Source of the DNA: an uncultured Fibrobacter sp.
GTDB taxonomy: Bacteria; Fibrobacterota; Fibrobacteria; Fibrobacterales; Fibrobacteraceae
Direction: 5' to 3'
DNA length: 36,258 bases
Assembly (NCBI GenBank): GCA_946407235.1
Contig: CAMJNF010000008.1
Coordinates: 1-36,258, forward strand
Under the pieces are notes generated by a model, which was given only the letters and a program-made list of their open reading frames with translations, made no database searches and was not told where the DNA came from. How positions within the stretch are numbered: the stretch's first letter is position 1; each line of letters starts with the position of its first letter. The position numbers and the translations under genes are program-made. This document shows, piece by piece, positions 1 to 8,247 of this stretch.

Positions 1-1606
1 AACGGGCATCCACAAGCGTCGGGTTGTATCCGTTTTCACGAAGCACGGAGGCAGTTTTCTTGAGTTCATTTGTCATGAAGCCGGCGCCCAATAAGAGTAT
101 GCCGGAGCCCTTCTCAAGAATCTTGGGGCTCTTATAATCGAACGGACCTTCCGAAGGCTTGAGTTCTGCTTCGAGCGCAGTGCCTCTCGGATAGCGGATG
201 GCCACAACACCTTCCATATCAATGGCGGCAGTAAGCATGTCACGCAATTCATTTTCATTGGAAGGTGCAAGGATGGTCATTCCAGGAACCGTACGCAAGA
301 ACGACAAGTCGAAGGCGCCATGATGCGTCGGGCCATCGGCACCGACAAGGCCAGCACGATCGAGCACAAGCACCACATGCAAATTCTGTAATGCAATATC
401 GTGGATAATCTGGTCGTAGGCACGTTGCATGAACGACGAATAAATCGCAACCACCGGAACAATACCTTCACAGGCCATTCCTGCAGCAAACGTCACGGCA
501 TGCTCTTCGGCAATGCCCACGTCAATAACGCGTTCCGGGAGTTCTTTCATCACGATATCCATGCCGCAGCCCGTAGGCATTGCAGCCGTGATACCCATGA
601 TGCGCTTGTCCTTTTTCGCAAGTTCCAAAAGCGTATTGCCGAACACGCTCGTCAAAGACGGGTTCGGATTGCCAGGAGCAAGCGGAAGCCCGCTTTCAGG
701 GTCAAACGCGCCACAACCATGATACTTTGTCGGATTCTTTTCAGCGGCATCAAAGCCGCGGCCTTTTTCGGTCAGCACATGGACAAGGCACGGGCCCTGC
801 TGCTGCTTGACTCGTTCAAGAATCATTACAAGTTCATCGATATCGTGTCCGTTAATCGGTCCAAAGTAGCGGATACCCAAGTCCTCGAAGAAACGTCCCG
901 GCTTAACAGCGTTCTTCGCCGCATTCTCGACCTGCAAGAAGAGGTCGCGGAAGCGAGAACCCAAAATGCCCGGCAAACGCGTCATCACGCGGTCCAAGTC
1001 CGTACGCATCTTGTTGTAAACCGGATCCGAAATCACGCGGTTCAAGTACTTGCTGAACCCGCCGACATTCGGCGCAATGCTCATCCTGTTATCGTTCAGG
1101 ATGATGGTCATGTTCTGCTTGGAGGCGCCCACATTGTTGAGCGCTTCGTACGCCATACCGCCCGTCATGGAGCCATCGCCAATGACAGCCACCACGTTAT
1201 TGTTGCGGTTGAAACGATCACGAGCAACCGCAAAGCCAAGAGCTGCCGAAATAGACGTCGTGGCGTGCCCAGCACCAAAGCAGTCGTAAACGCTTTCGTT
1301 CCTCTTCAGGAATCCGGAAATACCGCCCTGCTGGCGCAAGGTATCAAAGCGGTCGTAGCGACCGGTCAATAACTTGTGCACATACGCCTGGTGACCCACG
1401 TCCCAAACGATTTTATCATCAGGAGCGTTGAACACGTAGTGAAGCGCAAGAGTCAGTTCAACAACGCCAAGGCTCGATGCCAGGTGACCGCCATGTTTGG
1501 CCACCTGCCCAATAATGGTCTCGCGAATCTGCGAAGCCAAGCGGTAAAGCTCTTCGACAGAGCAGTGCTTCAAGTCCTGAGGCGACTTTACGTCTTTCAG
1601 TTCCAT
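1..1606 (-). CDS. dxs: 1-deoxy-D-xylulose-5-phosphate synthase, C-terminus cut by window edge
   Basis: Catalyses the first step of the MEP isoprenoid pathway: thiamine-diphosphate-dependent condensation of pyruvate with glyceraldehyde 3-phosphate. Translating from the ATG at 1606 gives a protein starting MELKDVKSPQDLKHCSVEEL, then the Dxs landmarks HGGHLASSLGVVELTLALH, DVGHQAYVHKLLTGR and the ThDP/Mg-binding segment GDGSMTGG. The central transketolase-like part carries GIAEEHAVTFAAGMA and YSSFMQRAYDQIIHD. 535 codons are present and the frame is open at base 1; full-length Dxs is about 620 residues, so about 85-90 are outside the window. The stop of ispA (1609-1607) abuts this ATG with no spacer, so translation is probably coupled; the ribosome site, a weak GAGTG, lies inside ispA. 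Only the far C-terminal domain cannot be judged. Confidence 0.97.
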   Translation of the reverse strand, partial: MELKDVKSPQDLKHCSVEELYRLASQIRETIIGQVAKHGGHLASSLGVVELTLALHYVFNAPDDKIVWDVGHQAYVHKLLTGRYDRFDTLRQQGGISGFLKRNESVYDCFGAGHATTSISAALGFAVARDRFNRNNNVVAVIGDGSMTGGMAYEALNNVGASKQNMTIILNDNRMSIAPNVGGFSKYLNRVISDPVYNKMRTDLDRVMTRLPGILGSRFRDLFLQVENAAKNAVKPGRFFEDLGIRYFGPINGHDIDELVMILERVKQQQGPCLVHVLTEKGRGFDAAEKNPTKYHGCGAFDPESGLPLAPGNPNPSLTSVFGNTLLELAKKDKRIMGITAAMPTGCGMDIVMKELPERVIDVGIAEEHAVTFAAGMACEGIVPVVAIYSSFMQRAYDQIIHDIALQNLHVVLVLDRAGLVGADGPTHHGAFDLSFLRTVPGMTILAPSNENELRDMLTAAIDMEGVVAIRYPRGTALEAELKPSEGPFDYKSPKILEKGSGILLLGAGFMTNELKKTASVLRENGYNPTLVDAR

Positions 1607-2494
1607 TTATTTCACTCGGGTAATGATGTATGCTGCTATGGAACGCAGGATGGAGGTATCGCAATTCAAAGCGTCCAACGCCTTGATGGATTCCTCGTAA
1701 AGTTCCCTAGCACGTTCCCTAGACTTTTCCAGTCCAACAATGGACGGATAAGTGGCCTTGCCCTTTTCGATGTCAGACCCGGCGTCCTTGCCGAGTTCTT
1801 CAGTCGTCGAGACAATATCCAAAATATCATCCACAATCTGGAAAGCAAGCCCGATAGAGCGGCCATAGTTGCGGATGATTTCCATTTCCTTTTCGCTTGC
1901 GTCTGCAAGCATCGCACCCACCAAGAGAGCTGCTTCGATGAGAGCGGCGGTCTTATGGTAATGAATGTAATCGACAATCTCTAAATCAACGGTCTTGCCT
2001 TCGCATTCGATGTCGGTCATTTCGCCACCGATCATGCCGTAAGTGCCGAGCAGGTGAGCCAAGACTTCGATAGCCTTTGCGTTACCGGTCTTTCCCATCA
2101 TTTCAAAAGCATGAATACAGAGGGCATCGCCCGCCATCACTGCGGTCGCTTCGCCAAACTTCTTGTGACTCGTGAGTTTACCGCGACGATAATCATCGTT
2201 ATCGACACACGGAAGGTCATCGTGAATGAGGCTGAACGTGTGGAGCATTTCGAGAGCGCTCGTCGCAAGCCAAATCTTATCACCCTTACCGCCAAACATA
2301 TCGAACGTGGCCTTTGCAAGTCCCGGGCGCAAGCGTTTGCCGCCTGCAAACATGGAATAACGCATAGCCTCGTGCAAACGGCACGGACGGTCCTTTACTG
2401 GGGGGAGATGTTCATCAAACTTTGCCTCGGCATCGACTGCGATGCGGGCAAGATATTCCTGAGCAATTTTTGCTTCTGATTCAATAGACTGCAT
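1607..2494 (-). CDS. ispA: Polyprenyl synthetase (farnesyl/geranyl diphosphate synthase)
   Basis: Condenses IPP with allylic diphosphates to give the C15 (or C20) precursor for undecaprenol, quinones and other isoprenoids. Visible motifs: GGKRLRP (IPP binding), the first aspartate-rich motif HDDLPCVDNDDYRRG, KT in the YHKTAALIEAALLVGA helix, and the second aspartate-rich motif FQIVDDILDI. The frame extends to a GTG at 2524, but this adds only 10 residues, has no ribosome site and would run into the structured RNA upstream. The ATG at 2494 (MQSIESEAKIAQEY) fits the usual IspA N-terminus and gives 295 residues, the family's normal length. It is the first gene of an ispA-dxs pair. Product chain length (C15 or C20) cannot be fixed from sequence alone. 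Confidence 0.93.
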   Translation of the reverse strand: MQSIESEAKIAQEYLARIAVDAEAKFDEHLPPVKDRPCRLHEAMRYSMFAGGKRLRPGLAKATFDMFGGKGDKIWLATSALEMLHTFSLIHDDLPCVDNDDYRRGKLTSHKKFGEATAVMAGDALCIHAFEMMGKTGNAKAIEVLAHLLGTYGMIGGEMTDIECEGKTVDLEIVDYIHYHKTAALIEAALLVGAMLADASEKEMEIIRNYGRSIGLAFQIVDDILDIVSTTEELGKDAGSDIEKGKATYPSIVGLEKSRERARELYEESIKALDALNCDTSILRSIAAYIITRVK

Positions 2495-2523
2495 GTACAC
2501 AAAGATACTTAATTCAGCGCGCA

Positions 2524-2665
2524 CTTAAAAGGGGCCACCTGTCAAAACTAGAGTTTTAAATCCTTAATTTAAGAGGTTTATCATGTGGGCGGGGCCCAAG
2601 CACCAACCTTACGGCTCGACCATGACCATACAAGTATAAACGCGGCACTCGCCTTTTAAGGTTTT
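2524..2665 (-). ncRNA. Candidate 6S RNA (ssrS-like) upstream of ispA
   Basis: Read on the minus strand, this non-coding stretch is closed by a perfect 9-bp helix (CTTAAAAGG at 2660-2652 with CCTTTTAAG at 2532-2524). Inside is an apical hairpin (2608-2575, core TGGGC-CCC-GCCCA) introduced by GGTTGGTG and followed by CCTCTTAAA, plus a small hairpin (AAAAC-TCTA-GTTTT, 2557-2544) on the 3' side of an open central region. That is the layout of 6S RNA: closing stem, central bubble with a small 3'-side hairpin, apical stem. Escherichia coli 6S RNA, as I remember it, has GGUUGGUG before its apical hairpin and GCCUUAAA after it. A good promoter ends just before it. At about 140 nt it is shorter than typical 6S RNA (about 180). 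It could instead be a structured 5' leader of ispA-dxs, whose ATG is only 30 nt further on. Confidence 0.55.
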
Positions 2666-2670
2666 GACCG

Positions 2671-2698
2671 ATATTAAAAACACCTCGCTCAAAGTCAA
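2671..2698 (-). promoter_or_regulatory. Sigma70-type promoter for the candidate 6S RNA / ispA-dxs
   Basis: On the minus strand TTGACT (2698-2693) is followed after 16 nt by TAATAT (2676-2671). Transcription would start near A2665/A2664, directly before the closing helix of the structured RNA. The -35 box lies in the loop of the upstream terminator hairpin, so terminator and promoter share sequence. Confidence 0.55.
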
Positions 2699-2705
2699 GC
2701 GAGGT
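2676..2705 (-). terminator. Rho-independent terminator of the 2743-4362 lipoprotein gene
   Basis: Perfect 8-bp inverted repeat (ACCTCGCT 2705-2698, AGCGAGGT 2689-2682, 8-nt loop) followed on the minus strand by G and five T (2680-2676). It lies 37 bases past the stop of the lipoprotein gene and is oriented to end its transcription. Confidence 0.8.
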
Positions 2706-2742
2706 CAATTATCTAATTTATCTACAACTTAGTTCTAACGAT

Positions 2743-4362
2743 TTATTTAAACAGAGCACCGTAGAGCACTATATCGTCCAAATAAAATTCATTTCCGTTG
2801 CGGACGAAGAAATGCAACTGTCGAACATCGTTCTTAAGCGAGCTCCATGTCGTATAGCAGTTCTTATCGTCATTGGAATTGTAGCACAAGTCCTCAGTCT
2901 TTATGACAAAACGCGTCCATCTAGAAGAACTCAAATCTTTCCATTCCGATGCAGCCTTGAGCGAGGTTCCTGCGACTTCAGCAGCAGAATCCCAATTTTC
3001 AAGCGACACACGGATCTGTCCGGAACCCTTCGCATAGAACGCAATGGAATCAAGCGAAGAAAGATTAAAGCCATCAGAACTAAATAACGTACCTGTTACA
3101 ACCCAAGCGCTAGTATTGTTCGTCGCGATCAAATTGTACTTGCCATGGAACACTTTCGACTTGCGATTACTATCCGATTCAACCGTCTTCGATAAAACCT
3201 TAGAACCAATAGCATCCACGTTAAAGTACCAATTTGAGGTATCCTTTTCGAAGTTCTGCAAAACGACAGAAGGATAGTCAAAGTCCGCAGAGCCCATAGA
3301 AGGCGTAATGCGTTTAGCTGCATACAAGCTATCTTTTTTAGAAACAACATAAAATTCAAGCGTATCCGTTGTCGGGAGCATCGGAAGCGAGAAAATGCCT
3401 TCTTCATTCGTTTTCGTCATCACGTCAAGGCCATAGACGCCCACCCAAGCATACTTATCGCCAGCAAAGAGCGTTACACGGCTCATGTAGTTCGCTGTTC
3501 CCTGCAACTCAACCGTATCGAGAGCAGCAATCTGTTTTGCAGAAAGCACCTTGGAATAAGCAAGTCCCGACTGCATGACGGTCAAGCGGTAATTCCCGGA
3601 CTTCAAGGAATCAATAGCGAACATGCCATCCTTATCGGCATAAGCATCCGCTTCGACAACGATATTGTTCACATGCAAAGAATCCACGCGGGCATCGGAC
3701 TTGCGAATCGCAAGGGTGGCATACGGAACAGCCTTGCCGTTAGCGACCGCCACAAACTTAATCTTATTTGCAAGCGTATCAACCAAGTCAATCACTTCAT
3801 CCGTATTCGGGCCAAGCTTTACAGATAAATTTTCATAAACAGAATTGTCGTCGCCGCGCAAGAAGTACACCTGCAAAGAATCGTTCGACGGCAACTGCGA
3901 CAACAGGAAGCGCCCCGTAGAATCCGAGCGGACAAGCACGTCCATACCGCGCACACCAACCCAGACAAACTTGCAACTATCCGGAAGTTCAGCCAAGCCT
4001 CCCAAATTTGCAGTCGGTTCAAGCTTGATGGTATCAAGATTGACATTGCCCTTTTCGGAATAGAGCTTAGTATAAGCAGAACCGTCATGGACAATCGTCA
4101 ACCGGTATTCGCCCTTCGGGGTTTCAAATTCAAAATGACCATTGACATCGGCATAGAAGTCCGCATTCACAAGAGCATTCGTTGCGCTGTCAACAGACGA
4201 AGTATGATCAACATCCCTTATGGCAATTCTTGCATACGATGCAACAGAGCCATTGCCAAAGTAGGCAAAGCCATTGGTCGTTTCGCTGCCGGGACCTCCA
4301 GCAACCTTATCCGAACAGCTCCAAAGCATTAGAGCCGTAAATATACAGGCTAGTCGTTTCAT
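2743..4362 (-). CDS. Lipoprotein with two tandem carboxypeptidase-regulatory-like units and a C-terminal carbohydrate-binding-like domain
   Basis: 539 residues. The N-terminus is a lipoprotein signal (MKRLACIFTALMLWSC, acylated Cys16). Two repeats of about 150 residues follow (about 25-190 and 195-365). Each has a beta-sandwich pattern like carboxypeptidase-regulatory domains (GHFEFETPKGEYRLTIVHDG in the first, GMFAIDSLKSGNYRLTVMQSG in the second) and a second half with FVWVGVRGMDVLVRSD or YAWVGVYGLDVMTKTN. The last 170 residues run from VVLQNFEKDTSNWYF to FYLDDIVLYG and resemble the CBM11/CIA30 galactose-binding beta-sandwich. No catalytic motif is seen; a role in surface attachment or glycan binding is inference. 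The start has a good AGGAG site and overlaps the stop of the upstream TIGR02147 gene (ATGA), so the two are translationally coupled. Confidence 0.85.
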   Translation of the reverse strand: MKRLACIFTALMLWSCSDKVAGGPGSETTNGFAYFGNGSVASYARIAIRDVDHTSSVDSATNALVNADFYADVNGHFEFETPKGEYRLTIVHDGSAYTKLYSEKGNVNLDTIKLEPTANLGGLAELPDSCKFVWVGVRGMDVLVRSDSTGRFLLSQLPSNDSLQVYFLRGDDNSVYENLSVKLGPNTDEVIDLVDTLANKIKFVAVANGKAVPYATLAIRKSDARVDSLHVNNIVVEADAYADKDGMFAIDSLKSGNYRLTVMQSGLAYSKVLSAKQIAALDTVELQGTANYMSRVTLFAGDKYAWVGVYGLDVMTKTNEEGIFSLPMLPTTDTLEFYVVSKKDSLYAAKRITPSMGSADFDYPSVVLQNFEKDTSNWYFNVDAIGSKVLSKTVESDSNRKSKVFHGKYNLIATNNTSAWVVTGTLFSSDGFNLSSLDSIAFYAKGSGQIRVSLENWDSAAEVAGTSLKAASEWKDLSSSRWTRFVIKTEDLCYNSNDDKNCYTTWSSLKNDVRQLHFFVRNGNEFYLDDIVLYGALFK

Positions 4363-5222
4363 TTTGACTTCTCCTGCAATTTCTTAGTAAACGCAAGCGG
4401 GAACAGCTGGACATTCAGCTGGAACACCGTATCGTCACCGGTGCCGTCCTGCGAAAGGCGAAGCAAGTCCGAACGGAACTCCTTGATTTTTTCGCGAATG
4501 AGCTGGATGTCGTTCATGCTGAACGTCATCGTCACGGTGCTAATATCTCGAAGAGGAGGCGCATGCCTTTCCAGCGATTCACCCGCTAGGCGAATCGTCT
4601 CCTTTTGGAATGTCCGAACCGCTTCGGACCTCCAGTTACCACCTGTACTCACAAACGTATCATTCACTTTCCAGTACCCGTCCTTACCCTCAGAAATCAT
4701 GTTAAGGTCGTGCAAAAGCTTGATGGCATCCTTGGCTTGTTCCACCGTGATTGCCGGAGTGCAGCTTTCAGCAAGGCCCTCATAATCATCTTTAAAATTA
4801 CAAATACCAATTACAGAACGGATAGCGTTATAGTACCAATGGCGGTAAAATTCAAGCTCTTTTTTGGCAAGACGCTTCAAAGGAATGCCTTTTAGCGCCT
4901 GCATCTTCTCATAGTGGTTCAAAGCTTCCTGGTCGCTCTTCGCACGCCCGAAATAGACAAGTTCCGACCAGTAGGCGGATTCCTTTTCGTCAAGCTCGAA
5001 AAATTCGGCCATGGGCTTGATAAAGTTTACGGCAAGGTGGATTTTGCCCTGCGAAATGCGAAGGAGGTTTCCTGGATCAGCCCCAAGTTTCATCGCCATG
5101 TATCGCCAGGATATAACGGTCTTACGCTTCTTGAAATCTTCAAAAGCATCTCTAATCCATTCGCGATAATCAGTGTATTCAAAAATAGGCTTCACAGAAA
5201 TCCTTACGTCATCCGCGACCAC
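4359..5222 (-). CDS. TIGR02147 family protein (DUF4423-type putative regulator)
   Basis: 287 residues. Family hallmarks are the N-terminal IFEYTDYREWIRDAFEDFKK, a helix-turn-helix-like ISWRYMAMKLGADPGNLLRISQGK at about 38-61, and the conserved EKESAYWSELVYFGRAKSDQE at about 79-99. The middle (AIKLLHDLNMISEGKDGYWKV) looks like a winged-helix segment and the C-terminus ends in MNDIQLIREKIKEFRSDLLRLS. This family is strongly expanded in Fibrobacter. Its biochemical role is not established as far as I know; DNA binding is inferred from the helix-turn-helix look. It is the first gene of a two-gene operon with the 2743-4362 lipoprotein (4-bp overlap). A 24-bp palindrome upstream (5289-5312) could be its own operator. 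Confidence 0.88.
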   Translation of the reverse strand: MVADDVRISVKPIFEYTDYREWIRDAFEDFKKRKTVISWRYMAMKLGADPGNLLRISQGKIHLAVNFIKPMAEFFELDEKESAYWSELVYFGRAKSDQEALNHYEKMQALKGIPLKRLAKKELEFYRHWYYNAIRSVIGICNFKDDYEGLAESCTPAITVEQAKDAIKLLHDLNMISEGKDGYWKVNDTFVSTGGNWRSEAVRTFQKETIRLAGESLERHAPPLRDISTVTMTFSMNDIQLIREKIKEFRSDLLRLSQDGTGDDTVFQLNVQLFPLAFTKKLQEKSK

Positions 5223-5288
5223 ACACTATCCAAAAACTACATTTTCCAATCCTCATCCAAGCTCACTAGATAGTGCGGGCGGTCTGAA

Positions 5289-5319
5289 CCATATATAAAG
5301 ATATTTATATGGGGCACAA
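5289..5319 (-). promoter_or_regulatory. Palindromic operator-like site with weak promoter match upstream of the TIGR02147 gene
   Basis: Bases 5289-5312 form an interrupted palindrome with perfect 7-bp outer arms (CCATATA and TATATGG). On the minus strand a weak promoter (TTGTGC at 5319-5314, 16 nt, TATATA at 5297-5292) would overlap it. It lies about 70 bp from the start codon of the regulator, a natural place for autoregulation. No T-tract follows, so a terminator is unlikely. Confidence 0.4.
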
Positions 5320-5336
5320 TAAGTTAGTGCTCGCCA

Positions 5337-5708
5337 TTATCGTTCGTTGTGGAATTTTACAACAGACGCCGAACCGGCAACGCAGGTCGCCTGCCAAGTG
5401 CATTCCGGCAAATCAGCAAAACGATCATCGCTACAACGGCCATCAAAGAATAGAGCTTTGTTTTCGTCAAGACGATAGCTGACTTCGTAAGAAATTTCTA
5501 CAAGCTTGGACTTGAGCACTACCGGATCACGCATGACTTTCGATGTGATTTCAATCACGCAGTTGTCCTTGTGTTCCGACGTTTCCGCGATTTCATCAAG
5601 TGCATTCCAATGGATCTGGATTTGCTTGAATTCATCAACTTCCGGATGCTTAGAACACGAAGCAAGCCACAAAGCCGAAACTGCGAGAACAAGCCAAACG
5701 CGAATCAT
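5337..5708 (-). CDS. Small lipoprotein of unknown function
   Basis: 123 residues with a clear lipoprotein signal: MIRVWLVLAVSALWLASC, acylated Cys18. The mature part of about 105 residues has four further cysteines (DNCVIEI, GRCSDD, PECTW, ATCVAG), which suggests disulfides outside the cytoplasm. I recognise no family. It starts 12 bp after the stop of the diguanylate cyclase gene in the same direction, so the two are probably one transcript; a link to cyclic-di-GMP signalling is inferred only from this position. Confidence 0.75.
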   Translation of the reverse strand: MIRVWLVLAVSALWLASCSKHPEVDEFKQIQIHWNALDEIAETSEHKDNCVIEITSKVMRDPVVLKSKLVEISYEVSYRLDENKALFFDGRCSDDRFADLPECTWQATCVAGSASVVKFHNER

Positions 5709-5720
5709 CGGAAGCCTACA

Positions 5721-7052
5721 TTAGCGATTGCGCCTGAACGTTGCCACCGTGACGCGATTACGCCCGTTTTCCTTCGAGGAGTAGAGCGCCTTGTCCGCAC
5801 GCGCAATGAGCGATTTCGGATCTTCACCCGGCACCATCTCGGTCACACCAAAGGAGCAAGTCACTTGCTGTTGCGTAATGAGCACTGTCGTTTCAATCGC
5901 CTTACGCAGCTTTTCAGCAAGGAACGCTGCATTCTGGATGCTTGTGTCTTCACTCAATATGACGAATTCTTCGCCGCCCCAGCGCACAAGGGAATCCGTG
6001 TTACGGATCATGCTCTGCACGAGTTTCGCGAGGTTCACGAGAACCTCGTCCCCGACGAGATGGCCATAAGTGTCGTTCACATTCTTGAAATGGTCAATGT
6101 CGAAAATCATGAACGAGACTGGTGTACCAGTGCGGTTCAACTTCTCTTGTTCGCGGAGAAGCACTCCACTAAAACCAGCACGGTTGAGGCAACCGGTAAG
6201 CGGGTCTTCCTTGCTGGACTTCTCGTATTCGCTCTTCTCGATTTCAAGAGCAATAAGGTTCTTCCGGAGTTCCTCTTGCTTCTTCTTGTTGAGAGCGCGT
6301 TCACGACTGTAATCGAAGAACCTGATAATCAAGATGATAAGGAAGGTGACAAACCAAAGAGCGACAAGCGTCGTCACGAGGTCCACCTGGGAAATCTTCT
6401 TGCCCTTGAAGCGCAACCCCTTGATTTCCATGGCGCCATAGCCAAGCGGAGCGTTCGTGCCTGTCTGGATTTCAATGAGCGGAATGTTCGAGAGGTCAAC
6501 GCGAGCCTTATGCACGTTGATTTCGTTCTGGGAAACCCACCAGCCAGCCACGCGGAATTCCTGCGGGACAAACACGGCCGGATACGGTTCCTTGGTCGGA
6601 GTAAATTCGATTTCGTTAAACTTGAGGGACGTTTCATCGCCCTTGCGATAGAGAGCCTTGTCGTAGCCGCGCAAATACAGGCGGACAGAGCCTTCGTTAC
6701 GGGGCTTGAGCCAAACAAAGAGGCTGTCGTAGTTGGAAAGATCCCACCCCATGGCCTTGCCATCGCCAAGGTAAATCTTGATTCCAACGTACGGATATGC
6801 GTAACCCTCGCGTAGCTCGTATTCAATGACAACGGAGCTATCGGTGCGGGTCATGGAAATGGCCGAAGTACCCCCGTCCACGGAATCGGCGCTTGCGACT
6901 ACGTAGGAATACTCGCCCAGATTTATGTCCATAATATCGTCTAAGAAATGCCTATACGCGAACATGGCCACGGCTGTAATCACCAGAAGCACAATAATCA
7001 GGAAATTCATCCTGAAAAGGGCGTAAACTTTTCTCATAACCTTTGAAGACAT
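5721..7052 (-). CDS. Membrane diguanylate cyclase (GGDEF) with extracytoplasmic sensor domain
   Basis: Makes cyclic di-GMP from two GTP. There is one membrane segment near the N-terminus (about residues 14-34), an extracytoplasmic region of about 190 residues, a second membrane segment (about 224-245), a short coiled-coil linker (RERALNKKKQEELRKN) and a C-terminal GGDEF domain (about 281-440). The active-site motif is GGEEF, an active variant in this family. The inhibitory I-site RNTD stands exactly five residues before it, so product inhibition is expected. The sensor (DLSNYDSLFVWLKPRN, SVRLYLRGYD, IPLIEIQTG) resembles CIA30/galactose-binding beta-sandwiches, so a carbohydrate signal is possible. 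The frame extends two codons to a GTG at 7058; I prefer the ATG at 7052, but neither has a strong ribosome site. Confidence 0.93.
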   Translation of the reverse strand: MSSKVMRKVYALFRMNFLIIVLLVITAVAMFAYRHFLDDIMDINLGEYSYVVASADSVDGGTSAISMTRTDSSVVIEYELREGYAYPYVGIKIYLGDGKAMGWDLSNYDSLFVWLKPRNEGSVRLYLRGYDKALYRKGDETSLKFNEIEFTPTKEPYPAVFVPQEFRVAGWWVSQNEINVHKARVDLSNIPLIEIQTGTNAPLGYGAMEIKGLRFKGKKISQVDLVTTLVALWFVTFLIILIIRFFDYSRERALNKKKQEELRKNLIALEIEKSEYEKSSKEDPLTGCLNRAGFSGVLLREQEKLNRTGTPVSFMIFDIDHFKNVNDTYGHLVGDEVLVNLAKLVQSMIRNTDSLVRWGGEEFVILSEDTSIQNAAFLAEKLRKAIETTVLITQQQVTCSFGVTEMVPGEDPKSLIARADKALYSSKENGRNRVTVATFRRNR

Positions 7053-7118
7053 AATCACATATCCATTTTAGGCATCATATAATCCAAATATATAAAAAAG
7101 GACTTTAGTGGTGCAAAA

Positions 7119-8168
7119 TTATCTCGAAAGCCACCCTCCAAGACGAGCGATTATGGGTCTCAAGGTGTTTGCAAGTTCCTCCTGGGAATGGATATCGGGA
7201 TGTCCGTGCAAACCGACATTAGATGTAAGTACATGTTTATATTCCAGATCTTTATGTCCGGCAGCAATTTCGGCATCGTAAATCGATTTTATAACCGGAG
7301 CAAGGTCATCATTGGGCCAAACTTTCGTGGAAACGAGCAAGAATTTCACGCCAGGGTGTGCTTTGCGGAGCCTTTCAAGCAGATTCGTGTATGCTTTTTT
7401 AAATTTTCGTTTGTCTGCATACGGCGGATTTCCCTGAAAATCGTTAATTCCTTCGAAAATCACGATAACCTGCGGGTGGAACTTTTCAAAATTCCAGCGT
7501 TCCGGCTTCGGATACGAGGTCACAGAGCCCATCACTGTATAATCATAGAGGCGTTCGTAGGTCCATTCGGGTACCATATTGTCGTAATTGCGCACAAGAC
7601 CGCGCCCGCTGTAGGCATTCACCTGGTAGTCGGCATTAAAACCGCTGGCGAGGAGATAGGCATAGCTCTTGGAAGCGTTCGTCTTGTCGAACTCGGGAGC
7701 GTCTTCTGCCGAGGAGCCTTCGCAGCCATAGCCTGCGGTAAAGGAATCACCGATGAACTCGATACGGCGAGAGGACGGCTTGGGGGCATTGCCAAATTCG
7801 CCATCGACAGAGATGCCGTAGAACTTGATCTCGGGAACGCCGCTTTCGCTAATCTTGATGAAGCGGTACTTGTGGAATGCGCCATCGTCCTGAACCTTGA
7901 TCGCACGTTCTTCCTTGGCATCGACTTCGAACTGTTCAATCGGCTTGCCATCGCGGTCGAGACGCCAGCGGGAAAGGCCTTCGACAGTGAAAATGATCTT
8001 TGATGCCTTGGCGTTGAACGTGATGGATGCAGCAGGCGCACTGGCGCGGCTTACGCCGTTATCATGGGCCCAGCGGCCGTTAAACAGAAGGTTTTCCATA
8101 GAAGAGGATGCTCCGAAAGAGTACGCGGCAAGCGCACCCAGCAAAAGGAATATGTGGACGAAATTCAT
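7119..8168 (-). CDS. Secreted SGNH-hydrolase esterase, carbohydrate esterase family 2-like
   Basis: 349 residues with a signal peptide (MNFVHIFLLLGALAAYSFGA). Residues about 25-125 form an N-terminal beta-sandwich, and the SGNH hydrolase domain follows. Block I is FIGDSFTAGYG with nucleophile Ser142, block III is EGINDF with Asn242, and the catalytic His is His323 in GLHGHP. The usual Asp three residues before this His is a Leu, which fits CE2 enzymes, where a Ser-His dyad is known. CE2 members remove acetyl groups from xylan or other glycans, so a plant cell wall deacetylase is the likely role. It appears to be transcribed alone; the gene ends 66 bases upstream of the cyclase start, on the same strand. 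Confidence 0.87.
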   Translation of the reverse strand: MNFVHIFLLLGALAAYSFGASSSMENLLFNGRWAHDNGVSRASAPAASITFNAKASKIIFTVEGLSRWRLDRDGKPIEQFEVDAKEERAIKVQDDGAFHKYRFIKISESGVPEIKFYGISVDGEFGNAPKPSSRRIEFIGDSFTAGYGCEGSSAEDAPEFDKTNASKSYAYLLASGFNADYQVNAYSGRGLVRNYDNMVPEWTYERLYDYTVMGSVTSYPKPERWNFEKFHPQVIVIFEGINDFQGNPPYADKRKFKKAYTNLLERLRKAHPGVKFLLVSTKVWPNDDLAPVIKSIYDAEIAAGHKDLEYKHVLTSNVGLHGHPDIHSQEELANTLRPIIARLGGWLSR

Positions 8169-8217
8169 TGAAGGAATAGTAGCAATTTAGAAGAGAGAAC
8201 GGCTCTTCGATCCTACA

Positions 8218-8243
8218 GACGAGAGACGAAAGACGAGAGAAGG
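8218..8243. repeat. Short purine-rich tandem repeat (GACGAGA units)
   Basis: Three imperfect 7-8 bp units, GACGAGA, GACGAAA and GACGAGA, follow one another just upstream of the esterase gene. This is part of a non-coding 248-bp gap (8169-8416) made almost entirely of small repeats. Confidence 0.6.
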
Positions 8244-8247
8244 TGTC

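Noticed and set aside
401..1372. Long plus-strand open frame (323 codons) opposite dxs
   Set aside because: It is antisense to the well-conserved dxs reading frame and its protein is Arg/His-rich with no domain pattern.
5571..6815. Long plus-strand open frame (414 codons) opposite the diguanylate cyclase
   Set aside because: The minus strand encodes a clear GGDEF protein; the plus frame shows no recognisable motif and no ribosome site.
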